Origin: Bursaphelenchus xylophilus
Taxonomy: Eukaryota; Nematoda; Chromadorea; Rhabditida; Aphelenchoididae
Assembly: GCA_904066235.2 (NCBI GenBank)
Contig: CAJFCV020000006.1
Coordinates: forward strand, 5,456,001-5,520,000
DNA: 64,000 nt
Direction: 5' to 3'
This document shows positions 1 through 11,680 of the stretch, piece after piece. A program made the translations under genes and the position numbers. The notes under the pieces are model-generated. The model saw only the letters and a list, made by a program, of their open reading frames with translations, was not told where the DNA came from and did no database searches. Every line of letters starts with the position of its first letter. Position 1 is the first letter of the stretch.

Positions 1-85
1 CGAAAATTGAAGCGTATGCCTTGGCAACCCGTTGTCTTAATTCTGGCCAAGTTTTAGCCTCATCTATAATGACAACTTTAGTCAT
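1..85 (-). CDS. N-terminal part of an unidentified protein, gene runs off the left edge
   Basis: An ATG at 85-83 opens a minus-strand frame that stays open to the window edge. The first 28 residues begin MTKVVIIDEAKTWPEL and end YASIF; the mix of charged and hydrophobic residues looks like real protein. I do not recognise the family. No clear splice or trans-splice acceptor is visible directly before the ATG, so the start is a guess. The gene would be divergent from the BarH gene, about 4.5 kb away. Confidence 0.4.
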   Translation of the reverse strand, partial: MTKVVIIDEAKTWPELRQRVAKAYASIF

Positions 86-3000
86 TGCCTTTCAAAATGT
101 TTTTTCCTCTTGATTAGTGCAATTTACCTCCAAATAGACGCATCTGTAACCGATTCCCAGCACTTATTGCGCAGCACACATCCGGCTTTCATCCCCCAAC
201 GACATGTTCACTTGACGGCCATTTAAACGCTCTTAAAGCCCGTTACCTTGTCCTGACATTGACTCGAAAATGCGCGGATTTCCGTTTTCTTAGCACTTCA
301 AAATCATATATTTGATGGCAGGTATATGGCCTGACATATAAATGCTCCGTTTAGTGGTTTCAGTCTGTTTTTAGGCCGCTTTTATTTTGTCCCGGGGTCC
401 TTTGGCCCAAGGCCATCTTGAGGTTGTTATGCAATCGGAATGGTGGTCCCAGGAAGGGAAATTGATCCAAGGAAGAAGATCAGCTAATTTCAGGACAATA
501 GAAAGGGAAGCGGGGATTAATTGGGGGAGGTTTGGAGGGCAAAAAAGCGATATTATATTTGGGAACGCCATGGATAATGTAAAAAATGTAAGATTGCGCA
601 AATTTCCTGGATTTATATTATGCGAATTTAGGAAACCCCCCTTTCCTGCTCTCCATTTGCATCTGTTTTTGAAGATTTGCAGTATTAAATCTGCCCTCAT
701 GATTCATTTCTCATAATTATTGAGCCAATTATTTCTCCAAGATAAACTTCAATGAAAACTTTTAATGGGTTTTGGAATAGATTAGAGAGAGTTTCGCTTC
801 TCATGGATAATGAGCTGTTTAATGGGCACCGGGAAACAGAGAGTTGCAGCAACATCAAGAAGAAAGAGAACAGGTATTCTCTCCCTCGCCCTTCTCAGCC
901 GCGTAAATTCTCGGCCCCGGGACTGGGAACCGCCAGAAGTACCAAGGAGAAGGTGGAGGAGGTCTCTAATAATGCCAAATTATTCTAATCGCCAGAAAAA
1001 ACGTTGAAAATACCGAGCATTCGCTAAACCTTCAAAAAAATCTTGATGTGTGACATCCAGATTTTATTAAACTTTGGCCATTATGTTTCGGCCAAAACTC
1101 TCGACTTTTTAAGAGGTATATCTTTCCAGACCCTGCTGAAATATTCAAAAATATTTGCAGGCAAGAGACTATGGAAAATGAAGATTTTTTTTCAATTTTG
1201 TACGATACAGGTATATAATAAAAGATTTAGTAGTCAAATTAAATTACCTCCGCTCATAACAAATTCCCATTGTAATAACAGATCTGTAGTATAATTACAG
1301 CCAGCGCCTGGAGGGTTTTTCGGAAAAGAAAACACCGGAGTCAAGTGTTTATTTTAGCCTTCTAATTACAGTAACCCGGTTTTTGGGAGTTCCGGCGATT
1401 TATTGGGCTGTAAAAGAAACTGGGGTAATTTCAGGCTACTACAGGTAAATTTATTTAAAATCTAATCAATTAGTTGCCGATTTGTCGGAAATTGAGTTCG
1501 AAGTGGTTAGTCTGGTCTACCGTAAACCCCCCATATCTAAGCTCCTGTAATGGACTCCCAACTTTTTACGAGTTTTTCCCCCTCGATGATTCAGTTCATT
1601 TCGCACCTGATTTGACAAATGAGTTTATTCTTTTGTCGGGAGGGAACGGCTTCCTTCTTCTTCCTCCGAGGTGTCTATTTACCGAGAAAATTGGGCTGGT
1701 TACAAAACAGAATTCCATGGGACGATTAAAGACGGCGGCGCTGACTCTGGCCTTGACTAATCCCATTCCCCCCATTGTCCGCCGCTTCCGACGCGCGCAC
1801 CTCATTTATTTCTTCAAGTTTGGGGGGATAGAAGTCATCGAGGCCGCCGTTCAAAGGATTGTCATAAGTTTTAATGTACTCAGAATTGGTCTGGCAATGC
1901 TTGTTCTACTGTAATGCCCTCTCAACATATAATACTTTGGGATAAACCATAAAAAAGTACCCTTAAAACTAAATCCTTGTTTATATCATCTTACCGTAGG
2001 TTACTAAAAATTTAAGTCTAATACATTTTTTGCCCCTCTATAACCCTCTACACTTACAGTAACCCCTCCAGAATTAGCCCTTTTGCAAGTATTTTTCGCT
2101 CCAATTTGCCGCGCCTTCAGATTCCCCAATTTCCGGCGGCCAATTTGAAAAGAAAGCGGCCATTGGCGTGACAGTTGATGAAGGGGTCCCAGACACGTCA
2201 AGGGGCCATCTTCCCCGCCTTTTCCCTCTCTTTGTCTTTCCGGTGGCACCGTAGGAAAATTGAAGGGCTAAATGCGGGATTTGGATGGATTTGAGAGGGA
2301 AATAATTAGAATATTTGAGGGGAATCGGGAAGTTTGGATCTTATTTTAGATTGGCAATTTGCTCTAAAAGAGAATGTTGCAATATGAGGACAGTGCTGTT
2401 AGAACAACGACACAGTAATCATCGGCAGTATGGTCATTAAGTGAGATTGCGCTGGAATAATGTCCACTTTCGTTCATTAGGCCAAATGAAGTCCCCAATC
2501 ATCGGTTGGAATATCCGATGTTCACTGTTGCATGACATGTTATTATAACCGGCCATTCGCTCCGTATCTTCCCCAAATATTTCTTCCCAATTTCCTTTGC
2601 GTTACTCTTTGATTCTTTGCTTTTATTTCGTCTGATATTCACGTATTCGGTGTGCATAACATTTGTCGAGTATTAAATTTTATTTTATGATGAGAGACTG
2701 GAGAAATGAGGAGAGACAGTCAGAGGAAACACAATCTTGCTTTATCATCGCAGAGCTGGCGCTGAAGTTGAAAAAATCGTGCTCCATAGGACGTCAGTCA
2801 AAAATTTTGCAAATTTGGTCTTAAAAAACCCGGCCGCTTTGGCAAAACGCGTTCTGGAAGTCTTCATCTCCGGGAATCCTAGTCTTCATTTATCCCATTT
2901 TTTTATCATTTTTTTCTGACCTTTAGGACTTCAGTTTCCCCTTTACTCAATCCTTCGTTGATCCTACTATAACAATATTTGTGCGGGTAATTGGCGACTA

Positions 3001-4619
3001 ACTCTTTTCTTTCTTCGTTTTCGGAAACTCTTAGAGGGAATAATAACTTCGCCCCTACTAAGTACAGCCAATTACCCGTGAAAATCAAACATTTTTATTG
3101 GAATAAAGGGATTTTCTGGGTCACTTTCCAAGGCGCGTTACAGCGATTGGTTTGTTCAGCGCCATTTCGACGCGATAATGGGCGGGGTCGATTGGTGAGA
3201 GATTGTTGGGGAGCCGGGCACTTCCACAATTCCCATTCTCAGTTTACAAATCGATCGTTTTGAGGTATTCAGGTGGGATTTTAGGATTACGGTAACTTCC
3301 GATCAAGTGCAATATAAAATTGGATAGATTTGGCTTGAAAGCTATCTCAATTAAGACCCATGCTTGTGATATTGGTCGTAACACGCTTCCCTCTGTTTGA
3401 CTACACTTGATTTGGTTAATCTAAGTCGGTTATCCACTCCCCAATCCAATTTATCCTCTTATCCATGTCCAGCTTAAAACTTACGCAATCCGAACCCGCT
3501 CTCTTTTTTCGTAACTTTGTTGGCCAATCCTCACTTTAGCGACTCATTACGGTCCCCAAAGTGCCGATTCCCACAAATTTTGGGCCGCTTTTGGCCAATA
3601 AGCGACCATTTTCGGCCTATTTCGCCCGACTCCGCCCACTTTTTCACAACTTTTTTTCTCGAGGGCATTGAGCCGAAAAAGGCTTGGAATTGTCGCCAAA
3701 ATAGACTAAAACCCTTTTCTGGCCGTTCAAGGCCACAAATGGGTGGACTGAAGTTAGACTCCGCCCTCTTTTCATGGACTAAGTGAGTCGAGATTGCACA
3801 GTGCGGCGTGAGCGGGGCTTAAGCTAATTTCGAAAAGTTTTGGAGATTGGAGGCTTTTAGCGACGATCCCCTGAGAGCATTGAAAGGGTTTTAGAGGGGT
3901 TAGTGCAAGCTCAAACTGGGCCGGGACAAGATTGAGTAAATTTTGAAGGATCTTCCCGGGTTTTTTAACTACTTTTAGAACCCTTGTTAATTGGAGGGTA
4001 CTGTAACTTTTGCAAAATATGAGGTTTGGCCTTTAGCGTCGATTGTAAGCCATGATTTTCCTAAATCTCCTTCTAGATTTGTTCTGACACACCTTTTCTC
4101 CCCCCTACCGTATCCCCTTCGCTCCTCTCTAACTGCCTTTGTAAAAATGTTTTGTTTGGGGAGTTTAATTGCGCCCTTAAATTGTCTCTTCAACAGTCAC
4201 AAAATGATTGTTTTAATGCACCTGTGGGGCGAATCATAAAGAGAAGCGGAAACATTAAATTAATATACAGCGGAATGGAGATTTGTTCCAATCCAATGCA
4301 TCCTCTGATCGCGCGACTCCATTGTTTCAAAAAATTTGGATGGAAAGTCATTGCAAACAATTCTACCGACTTTTATTTTGTCATAATTTGTTTTGAGCGT
4401 CAATTTTTAGGTCGGAAATTTTAAAATTTCTATTTTTGTATTGTAGTGGGTTCATAAATCCCCGATTTTTTCATTAACGGAGACCTTTAAACACCTGTTG
4501 CCTTAAACGAACGATTGCGCAATTAATTTGTCCATCAATCCTTATCTGATGTCTCCGATATTGTACTTGACATCCTCTGAATTCCGAAAAAAATATTTAT
4601 TTAAACGAATTTAATTTGC
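86..4619. other. Intergenic region upstream of the BarH gene, no gene seen
   Basis: Open frames here are short, lack splice context and do not resemble known proteins (for example 1474-1914 and 3517-3786 on plus). The region probably contains regulatory DNA for the BarH gene, since developmental homeobox genes in nematodes often have large upstream regions; this is inference. One GCACAGTGC site of the type clustered near 42 kb lies at 3796-3804. Confidence 0.5.
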
Positions 4620-4623
4620 AGAT
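4610..4623 (+). other. 3' splice or trans-splice acceptor before the BarH start codon
   Basis: A T-rich tract followed by TTTGCAG ends at 4621, two bases before the ATG at 4624. In nematodes this arrangement usually marks either spliced-leader addition or a short upstream exon. It supports 4624 as the start. Confidence 0.6.
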
Positions 4624-7600
4624 ATGAATCCCTCGCAAAGTTCGGAGATCCTCTCGGCCTTGGGTATGATCGATCCGCGATACCTGATCAATCCATTGTT
4701 TGCGGACCCTGCGGCGTTGAACTTCCTTCAGAATCATTCCGCCTTCCCTTTACAGCAGAGTAATGGAGGGGGGAAAGTTCTGAATAATCTGAATCAGAAC
4801 TCGTTCAGAATCACGGATTTGATCGAAAAACATCGCTCCGAGTCGAGTAGTGGGAGCAGCGACAAAGCCAATACTAGTGGGGAAAATGGTAAGAATTTAT
4901 ATTATCCTTGGCATCAAATATTCTAATTTTTCAAAAATTAGGCCAGTCTTACATTCAAATTTGAAAATCACCAAAATTAAAGTAAAATCGCACATAGCCA
5001 AGTCAACAGATTTTTTACAATTTTAAAAGATGTAAAACAACAAACTGTTCGAATGGAGCACATTTTTTGCAGTTATTCAAATTTCACATGTATGCAAATT
5101 AGAGGCATATTAGCCATGCAATGCTGGTCCTTGCCCAATTTGTCACTTACTCTCGCAGTAATTACTCTTTTTCGAGTATATTATCCCAGATAATGACACC
5201 TGTTCGCCCGGTTAATCCCCTTTGAATCGCCTAGACGGCGCCCCTCGAATGGCGCCGGCTCTAGCGTAATATAATCTACTACCTGATTCGATAAAAATTT
5301 ATACGGTAATCGTTTTGTTTTGAGGTCAAATTTGGGTGGCGAAAGGATAATATTTATTTAAGAGACGATTGGTTAAAAGCCCCCGAAAAGAGGGGTTTCA
5401 TACGGTAAACGGGGAAGAAAAAGAAACAAGAACATCTTTGCTGCATGCAGTTTGTAATCCAGAAACATGTGCAGTTTTTAATTACTGGTTAACACTATTG
5501 TTTACAATTTAAAAAAATTTTTTAAATTTTTTCCGGGGTGCTTACCTTTGGGTTGATGTTTAGCCAAGTTAGGCAAAGCGAAAATATTTAATTAGCACCC
5601 AGTAATTATGCAAATTTGTGCGACTTTCCTTCCCAGCATGTAATCCGAATCCCTGCATTTTACGGGCGGATAATCGCCAAAAACACAAAAAGTCAAATCT
5701 CGGGCCGAAAAAGCGGGCTAATTGGAAAATTGCGCACTGTAAATCGAGACCGATGACTAAAAGGCTACTGTATATTTTGTAAAGGTTTAACTTTCCTTAT
5801 GCATTCTGTATTATTTTAATTTAATGTTGTTTCAGATTCTCTGGAAGACGAGGCTTCGGAAAATGGAGGATCTTCAGAAGTGAACTGGAGTCAAGACCAT
5901 CACAATACGTCGAGGAGCCCGGCGTCGACTCCGGGGATTCATGGGAATAAGAAAGCCAGGAAAGCGAGGACCATCTTCACTGACAAACAACTCCAAGAGC
6001 TGGAGAGCATGTTCGAAAAACACAAGTATCTCACAGTACCCGTGAGAATGGAACTGGCCCAACGGATGGGATTGACTGACACCCAAGTGAAGACCTGGTA
6101 TCAGAACAGACGGTCAGTGATTTTGATGTCCTTAAGATAAGGTTACTGTAATTTATGGTATCAAAACAGACAGAAAAATGTTTTTTGACCTTAAAAGGAC
6201 CACGTTAAACTAACAGAGGAAGTATCCCAAGCCCGACGCTCTGATCTTGATAAAACTTGGCACAAATTTAGAATAATTTTTCTATGCTGACGTTCTGCAG
6301 AAAAGACCGAGATTTTTAGGTCGAATTTTATTTCCTGGCAAAGAAGTGACCGAAAAGCTCATTTCTGTGACCGCTTTCCATGTCTCGCGTACTCTTTCGG
6401 GCTAAATATCGTTGAATATCTCGACAGCCCTTTGAGAGCACGAAACAAAACTTTCCGAGATTGATACGTGTCCTATGCCCCAAGAATGAGCAAAGTTTAC
6501 AGAAAATTGGAACGTTGCACTTGGGGTACTTCCCTCGCAAATTAGTTTCAACTTTTTTCACAGTAAATTTTGTTATTCTCTTAATTACCGTCCCCAATTA
6601 AGCCTACCGTATCCCCGCTCGCACTCTCAATCACATTAATTCTGTTTATTGTCTTTTCTCATCCGATTACTCGTAATATTGACTCTACAGTACATTAATT
6701 TCCCATTATTTTTCTTTCATCATGTGAGTCACAGGATGAAGTGTTGATTTTCATGGCAAATTTAGGCTCCAACTTTTTAATTGTAAAACAGACGCTTGAT
6801 TTTAGGATGAGATTTTCAGATTTTTTCATACTGAAAAGTTCCGAAAAAAAATTTCTAGCAGTCCCATAATCTTTCCATAATCCCAGATCCACAAATGTCG
6901 CTGGATTTATCTTCTGATACTGTGAATATAATATATTCCTTGACCTCGTAGCCATCTCCAAACCTTTTCCTTTTCCCATTCCAATTCGATTATTCCCCTC
7001 GACCTTCCCCCAACCCAATTAACCTCGAATTACACATTCAAATATTATATTACTTTCAATTAATTGTCTCTTAATAATCTCCCCGACGTTAATTTATTCC
7101 GCCAATACCGCCATTTGCTTTCGCTGATCGCGTGTTCCGCCGCCAAAGCGAAGAGAAAAGGAAGCGCCGGAAGAGGGATCGTCTTAATTAATGGGTATAA
7201 TATAGGACTGGGGATGTCAACAGTCCTCCCAATTAACAATCTAATTAAGCAAAACACGGCGCTAATACGGTAGGGCGGCTTTGACAGGACTTGACTGGAT
7301 TTGGGTGGTCCAAAAATCATTTTTATTATTCTCGACTCTTATAAGTTTAATAAAAATTTTATTTGACAAAGAAGAGCGCAAAAAGTTCGGCAACAAGTTA
7401 CCCTAAAATCGATGATTTTTGATATAATACATCATTTTCTAACCAACGTATTTCAGTACCAAGTGGAAGCGTCAAACAGCGGTCGGAGTGGACATGTTCC
7501 AGGAGCCGGGCAACCTCGCCGTCATCCAAAATCTCCTCCGCACCAACCCCTATTGGTCGCAGCAAGTCATGTCCAATCCGGCCCTTTTTCCTTTCCTTGG

Positions 7601-7847
7601 CCAACGATTTATCCCTGGCCTTCCCCAGTCCACTCCCAGCTCCAGTCCAGCCTCTACGCAGCCCAATCCGTTCATGTTGTTCGCTGGCCTGAACCCGCAG
7701 ATCTTCCAAAATATGACTGCCCAGAATCAGACCCAGTCCAGCTCGGCCAACCAGTCCAGCCAATCGAGTCCGGTCCCGCAGACCTCGGATCAGCCGGAAA
7801 GCCCCGAGGCTAGCGAAGAAATCGAGGAGAAATCGACCGGTCAATAA
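4624..7847 (+). CDS. ceh-30: BarH-class homeobox transcription factor (ceh-30/ceh-31 type)
   Basis: Three exons, 4624-4888, 5836-6112 and 7457-7847, join in phase (933 nt) to give 310 residues. The homeodomain starts at about residue 125 ([18 protein letters not shown]) and ends with WYQNRRTKWKRQ across the second intron. The [15 protein letters not shown] helix 1 and the [20 protein letters not shown] recognition helix are diagnostic of BarH proteins. An [11 protein letters not shown] stretch near residue 60 fits the FIL/EH1-like repressor motif of that class. The tail is rich in Ser, Gln and Pro. BarH proteins are nuclear regulators of neuron and sense-organ fate; C. elegans ceh-30 protects the male CEM neurons from death. 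Whether this is ceh-30 or its close paralog ceh-31 cannot be settled by protein alone; the intron-2 TRA-1 site favours ceh-30. The donor after exon 2 (GTCAGT) is a little unusual. Confidence 0.93.
7302..7310 (+). promoter_or_regulatory. GLI/TRA-1 consensus site in BarH intron 2
   Basis: The sequence TGGGTGGTC matches the core bound by GLI-family zinc fingers, including nematode TRA-1. It lies 147 bases before exon 3. AT-rich homeodomain/POU-like sites, TTAATTAAT at 7184-7192 and CTAATTAAGC at 7241-7250, lie just upstream. In C. elegans ceh-30, a TRA-1 site in the second intron represses the gene in hermaphrodites, with a POU (UNC-86) element nearby. The position and content here match that arrangement; binding is inferred. 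Confidence 0.65.
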
Positions 7848-10810
7848 GTTAGCATGACTTTCTATTCATTCCAAGTGCTTGTTACAGTACTCCTTGTCCA
7901 TTTTATTCTAAAAAAGTGTTCCCGCGGACACCAAATTCTTCGGTTTAAGAGTATTTTATTGTAATTATTGCGTTTATTTCATCACCCAAATATGGAATTT
8001 TGAATTTTTTTGATTCCCTCAACTAATTATTCGAACCTAAAGAGTATTTTCGTAAATAAATTGATCTCCTCAACCGTCGAAATGCGCGTTAAATGGCGGT
8101 TAAATGGCGGTTAGTTGGGCTGACCTTGCCCATTCTCTTCGCCCATATGGTGTCAGCGGGCGGAAATGATCATGGATGGAGATGTTTGGGGTCTCGGAAA
8201 GCCTTGAAATGACTATTAAAAGGGTCACAAACTCGATTCAGTTTGTTATGAAAGCAAGCATTTGACAATCCTACAAGATAATATATGTAGTAGATTGCGC
8301 TTCAAAAGATGACGTCATTCAGAAGAGAGATCCCCAAGGCACAGCTCTTGGGTGTGATTCAGATGTGACACAACTTTTCATGTGAGGCAGATCGAATATT
8401 TGTTGTGAAATTTTCTGAATAACCAGCGGATAAGTTGGAATGGCGGCAAATTCAAATATTCGATCTGCCCCAAATAAAGGGTAGACAAATTCGGCACACA
8501 TGCCCTCTGTGACCCTCATACCAATGTTTTAAAATTCTAGCTCACGCTTTACGGGGACTTCCGAGGTACAATAAAACTTTTCGCTATACCAGCGCCATGC
8601 TTAAATTAATGTTTTCACATTACATGAGCCCATTTCCGCTGAGATCGATCCATAATATGCCTTGGAGATCCACTTAACAGGCTTGTTAATCCGTGTAATA
8701 TTAGACTTATATTAGTCTTATATTAAGCAATTCATTGACACTTACCCCAGGAGTTGCGTAATACAAAAGATTAGCGACGGAAATGCACTTGACGGATAAA
8801 TAAAGTGGGTGTCCAAGGCAGGCGGGAAATGTTTGCATGATCTTTGCAGAATTTGCATGCAATTTAGAGGGTATTTAAAAAATTTATTGTAGTGTGCAAA
8901 AATGGATTTTTTGACAAAATAAATGGTTTAAAGAAATAAATTCGTATAAAATCTCTCAAAAGGAGGCGACCAAAGATTCTGATGGCCTAAATCAACGACA
9001 AAACCAACGATTTTTACTCGACGTCGCCTAATTTCATATGTTTTGCAGCAACCGGACCATCTCTAATTGTCATTCATCCAGAGAATTTACCTGCCCTATT
9101 GTATGAGCATAGTAATTGACACTTTGTCTCCATGCCCAGCCAACCGAGATCTCTCATCTTTTGTCTTTTTAACCCCGAAAAAGGATTTATTTTATTTTTA
9201 CGGACAAATGAATTTCAGGTAGAAAAAGGGAGAAAATGGGGGAAAAGATGTTTGAAATTTGCATAAATTATGAGCACGGAAACTGAGGAGGAAGTAGAGA
9301 GTTTTGCGACCATTGCAAAGCTGAAAGATTCCGAACAAAATCACTAAATTTCACAGCAAAAATCAGATTAAAATTAGGAGTGAAAAAGCTGAATCTTTGT
9401 GCCGATTGCCATCCAATTTACAGAACATCTTTTTCAGTATGTTTGGTCCTCAAATCTCGATTATTTCTCCTCTTTCCGGCATAAATCGACTCCATTTTCT
9501 CGACTTTAATCGTCCCATTATTTCGATTGACATTGAGCTTGCGCAACTCGACATGTTATGTTGTCCCGGGAGAGCGATAGATAAAGATCGTTGAGGTAAA
9601 TGCACCTGGACTTCGTCCTCCTTTCGACCTCAAGAATCTCGGATCATTAAAAATTACCATAAAATTTATGTCTCCGGTCGTCATAAGTGGTCTATTAGGG
9701 GAGGGAATCAGGTGAAATGGCGGTACTGTAATGAGGAAGATGTCATCGAGAAATAAATCACACAATCATTCGTTACTGTAGGTGATTTGCAATGACTTAT
9801 TTTCTAAGGTTTTGGTTTCTTGAGCTTTTATTCCCAACAAATCTCGCCTTCCTTGTTTCCTTTTCAGGTGTCAGATAAATGCCCGTTGAAAGAGTTGTTA
9901 AATACGGGAGATTCTGGTTGGATTCCCTTGAATGGGGACTTCCAAAGACTTCCAAATGGGACTTTAACGGTACTTAAAACAATGGCGTTCCCAGGATTTT
10001 ATGCTCCAGAAAACGTCGTGCAATGTTTTTGCAGTTAATTTTGGCCATTTTTTAGGGTAATCAACCTCAAAAGAATACTGTGTAAAAAGACATTACATAT
10101 TCACAAAAGATAATGACATTTATCTCCAATTGAACTTATTTTTCGGAAAAAAACTCTAAATTTCCTTTAATTCCGGTTAAATTTCCCTAATTCAGGGCAA
10201 TTCGAGCCTCAGCGCTGGATAAAAGGGAAATCAGAGGCCCAAAAACAAGTCCCTAAATCAAATGGAAGTCGCTTCGATGCCTCGGATTAGCGGGAAAACA
10301 ATGGCCGGGCTTTGTTATATTATTCTTGATACCCGATGCCGACAAAAAAGATAAATCATCGATTGATGAGGCAGGAAATTAAAACTTGGGATGAGATTTA
10401 TGGCCCTAAACGTGGCCGGATATAAAAATTTAAAGGAAATAAAGGATACTGTAATTTTTACAGCAAAAATTTTTTATTCAAAGGTTCTGAGGAAATAAGC
10501 AAAATTTTCGCTGATCAAGAACGTATGGAAGAAGAAGGGGAAGAAGGAGAACGCTCACAGAGGCAAGGAGATTGACAGCAAGTGGAAGAAGATGTGGTTC
10601 TGCGACAGGTAGTGGAGCCCACGTGGCCGACTGAAACATATAAAGATCGTCACAGAAGTTCACAGCCTTCTTTAAAAATATGTCGATATTTGGAGAGCGA
10701 GAGGTTCCAGCGATTTTCTTAGTTTTTCGGAAACTAAACTTTAATATTCTGTTTGGACTGTGGGACGAAAATCAATCTATTAGAGTAGAAAGATACTGCC
10801 AAAACTTTTT
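7848..10810. other. Intergenic region downstream of the BarH gene
   Basis: No convincing exon was found. AATAAA near 8055 is a possible poly(A) signal for the BarH gene. A 17-base perfect inverted repeat lies at 8386-8469. A leucine-rich minus-strand frame at 10478-10663 is low complexity and lies downstream of the AATAAA of the next gene, so I do not call it. Confidence 0.5.
8386..8469. repeat. Perfect 17-base inverted repeat with a 50-base loop
   Basis: GGCAGATCGAATATTTG at 8386-8402 is matched exactly in reverse complement at 8453-8469. The pair could form a stem-loop in RNA or be a small mobile-element remnant. No flanking target-site duplication was recognised. Confidence 0.7.
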
Positions 10811-10851
10811 ATTGAAAAAATAGTGCGTCTCAAATTTCCTCCTGTCAATAA

Positions 10852-11566
10852 TCAGATAAAGCCCATACCAGGAGTACTAAGATCCCGTCCAGTCAACAAT
10901 GAAGACGTGGAATGGGACCTTGGAGATGTCTTGAAGGACTCCGGACAGGGCGCATTCTTCTCGCGGTGAGATATCTCCAAAGAATTGGGAATCGCCGGTT
11001 CTGTTCCGGTTAAGGTAGAATGGCGGATCTTCTCTTTACCGAGAGTCTTTAAATTCTCATCTGAATCGACAAAAGTTACCAAGAAAACCTGCAAAGGCCA
11101 ACCTGATGGGGTATTCTGAAGAGATCTCGATCCATCTCCGCCGCTGGTGTCATCATTGTCAAAGAATCCAGCAGAACGAGCAGTTTGCAGACCTTCCTGA
11201 AAATAACGCAAGATGATTATTCTAGGGAGATACGATGACATGCCAGTTGAGATAATGATATTGGATGATGAGACATGGGATTCGGAATTAATCCGACTTG
11301 ATTATCGCATTGAATTACCTGCGAATTCTTCTCAATCTCTCGGAGAGTCAGCAGAAACATGGCTTCGATCTCATCGCAGGCTTGCTTCTGCTGAAATCGC
11401 ACTTGTTTATTATCGAAAACGGGAAATGTAGAACTACAGCTACCGTAATTCTTACAATATCGCGACTTTTCTCAATGATGAAGTTGGAATCCGAATGGCC
11501 ATTCCAATTCGGGAATTCATGCTCTGAAGCACGATGATTCCGATCTTGTTCCGTAGTTTTGGGCAT
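10852..11566 (-). CDS. Unidentified small protein, 3' half has a reading-frame conflict
   Basis: Two well-supported exons, 11566-11456 (starting MPKTTEQDRNHRASEHEF) and 11390-11319 (QKQACDEIEAMFLLTLREIE), and a third from 11196 join in phase 0 with good GT and TTTCAG signals. The third exon reads on to a TGA at 10852 with a Ser/Thr-rich tail. A second frame, open from 11035 to a TAG at 10877-10879 and ending VPFHVFIVDWTGS, looks more like folded protein than the tail in the first frame. No intron joins the two frames. AATAAA on the minus strand near 10815 suggests the 3' end. The start lies 115 bases downstream of the stop of the membrane-protein gene on the same strand, which suggests an operon. 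Family not recognised. Confidence 0.6.
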
Positions 11567-11680
11567 TTTCTACCGGTCGAGTCGCTTTCAAAACAGACTG
11601 GATTTTGATGAAAATAGGGCAACAAATGAAAAAATTTTAAAGAATTTATTTTTGAGGTAATTTTATAAAGTTTGGTTTTA

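Noticed and set aside
1474..1914. Open frame of 146 codons (plus)
   Set aside because: No homology seen, and no splice or start context in the intergenic region.
9820..10038. Open frame following a TTTTCAG (plus)
   Set aside because: No upstream exon or downstream donor; composition is like the surrounding non-coding DNA.
10478..10663. Leu-rich minus frame as a signal-peptide exon
   Set aside because: Low complexity (CTT/CTC repeats), downstream of the AATAAA of the neighbouring gene, and no partner exon.
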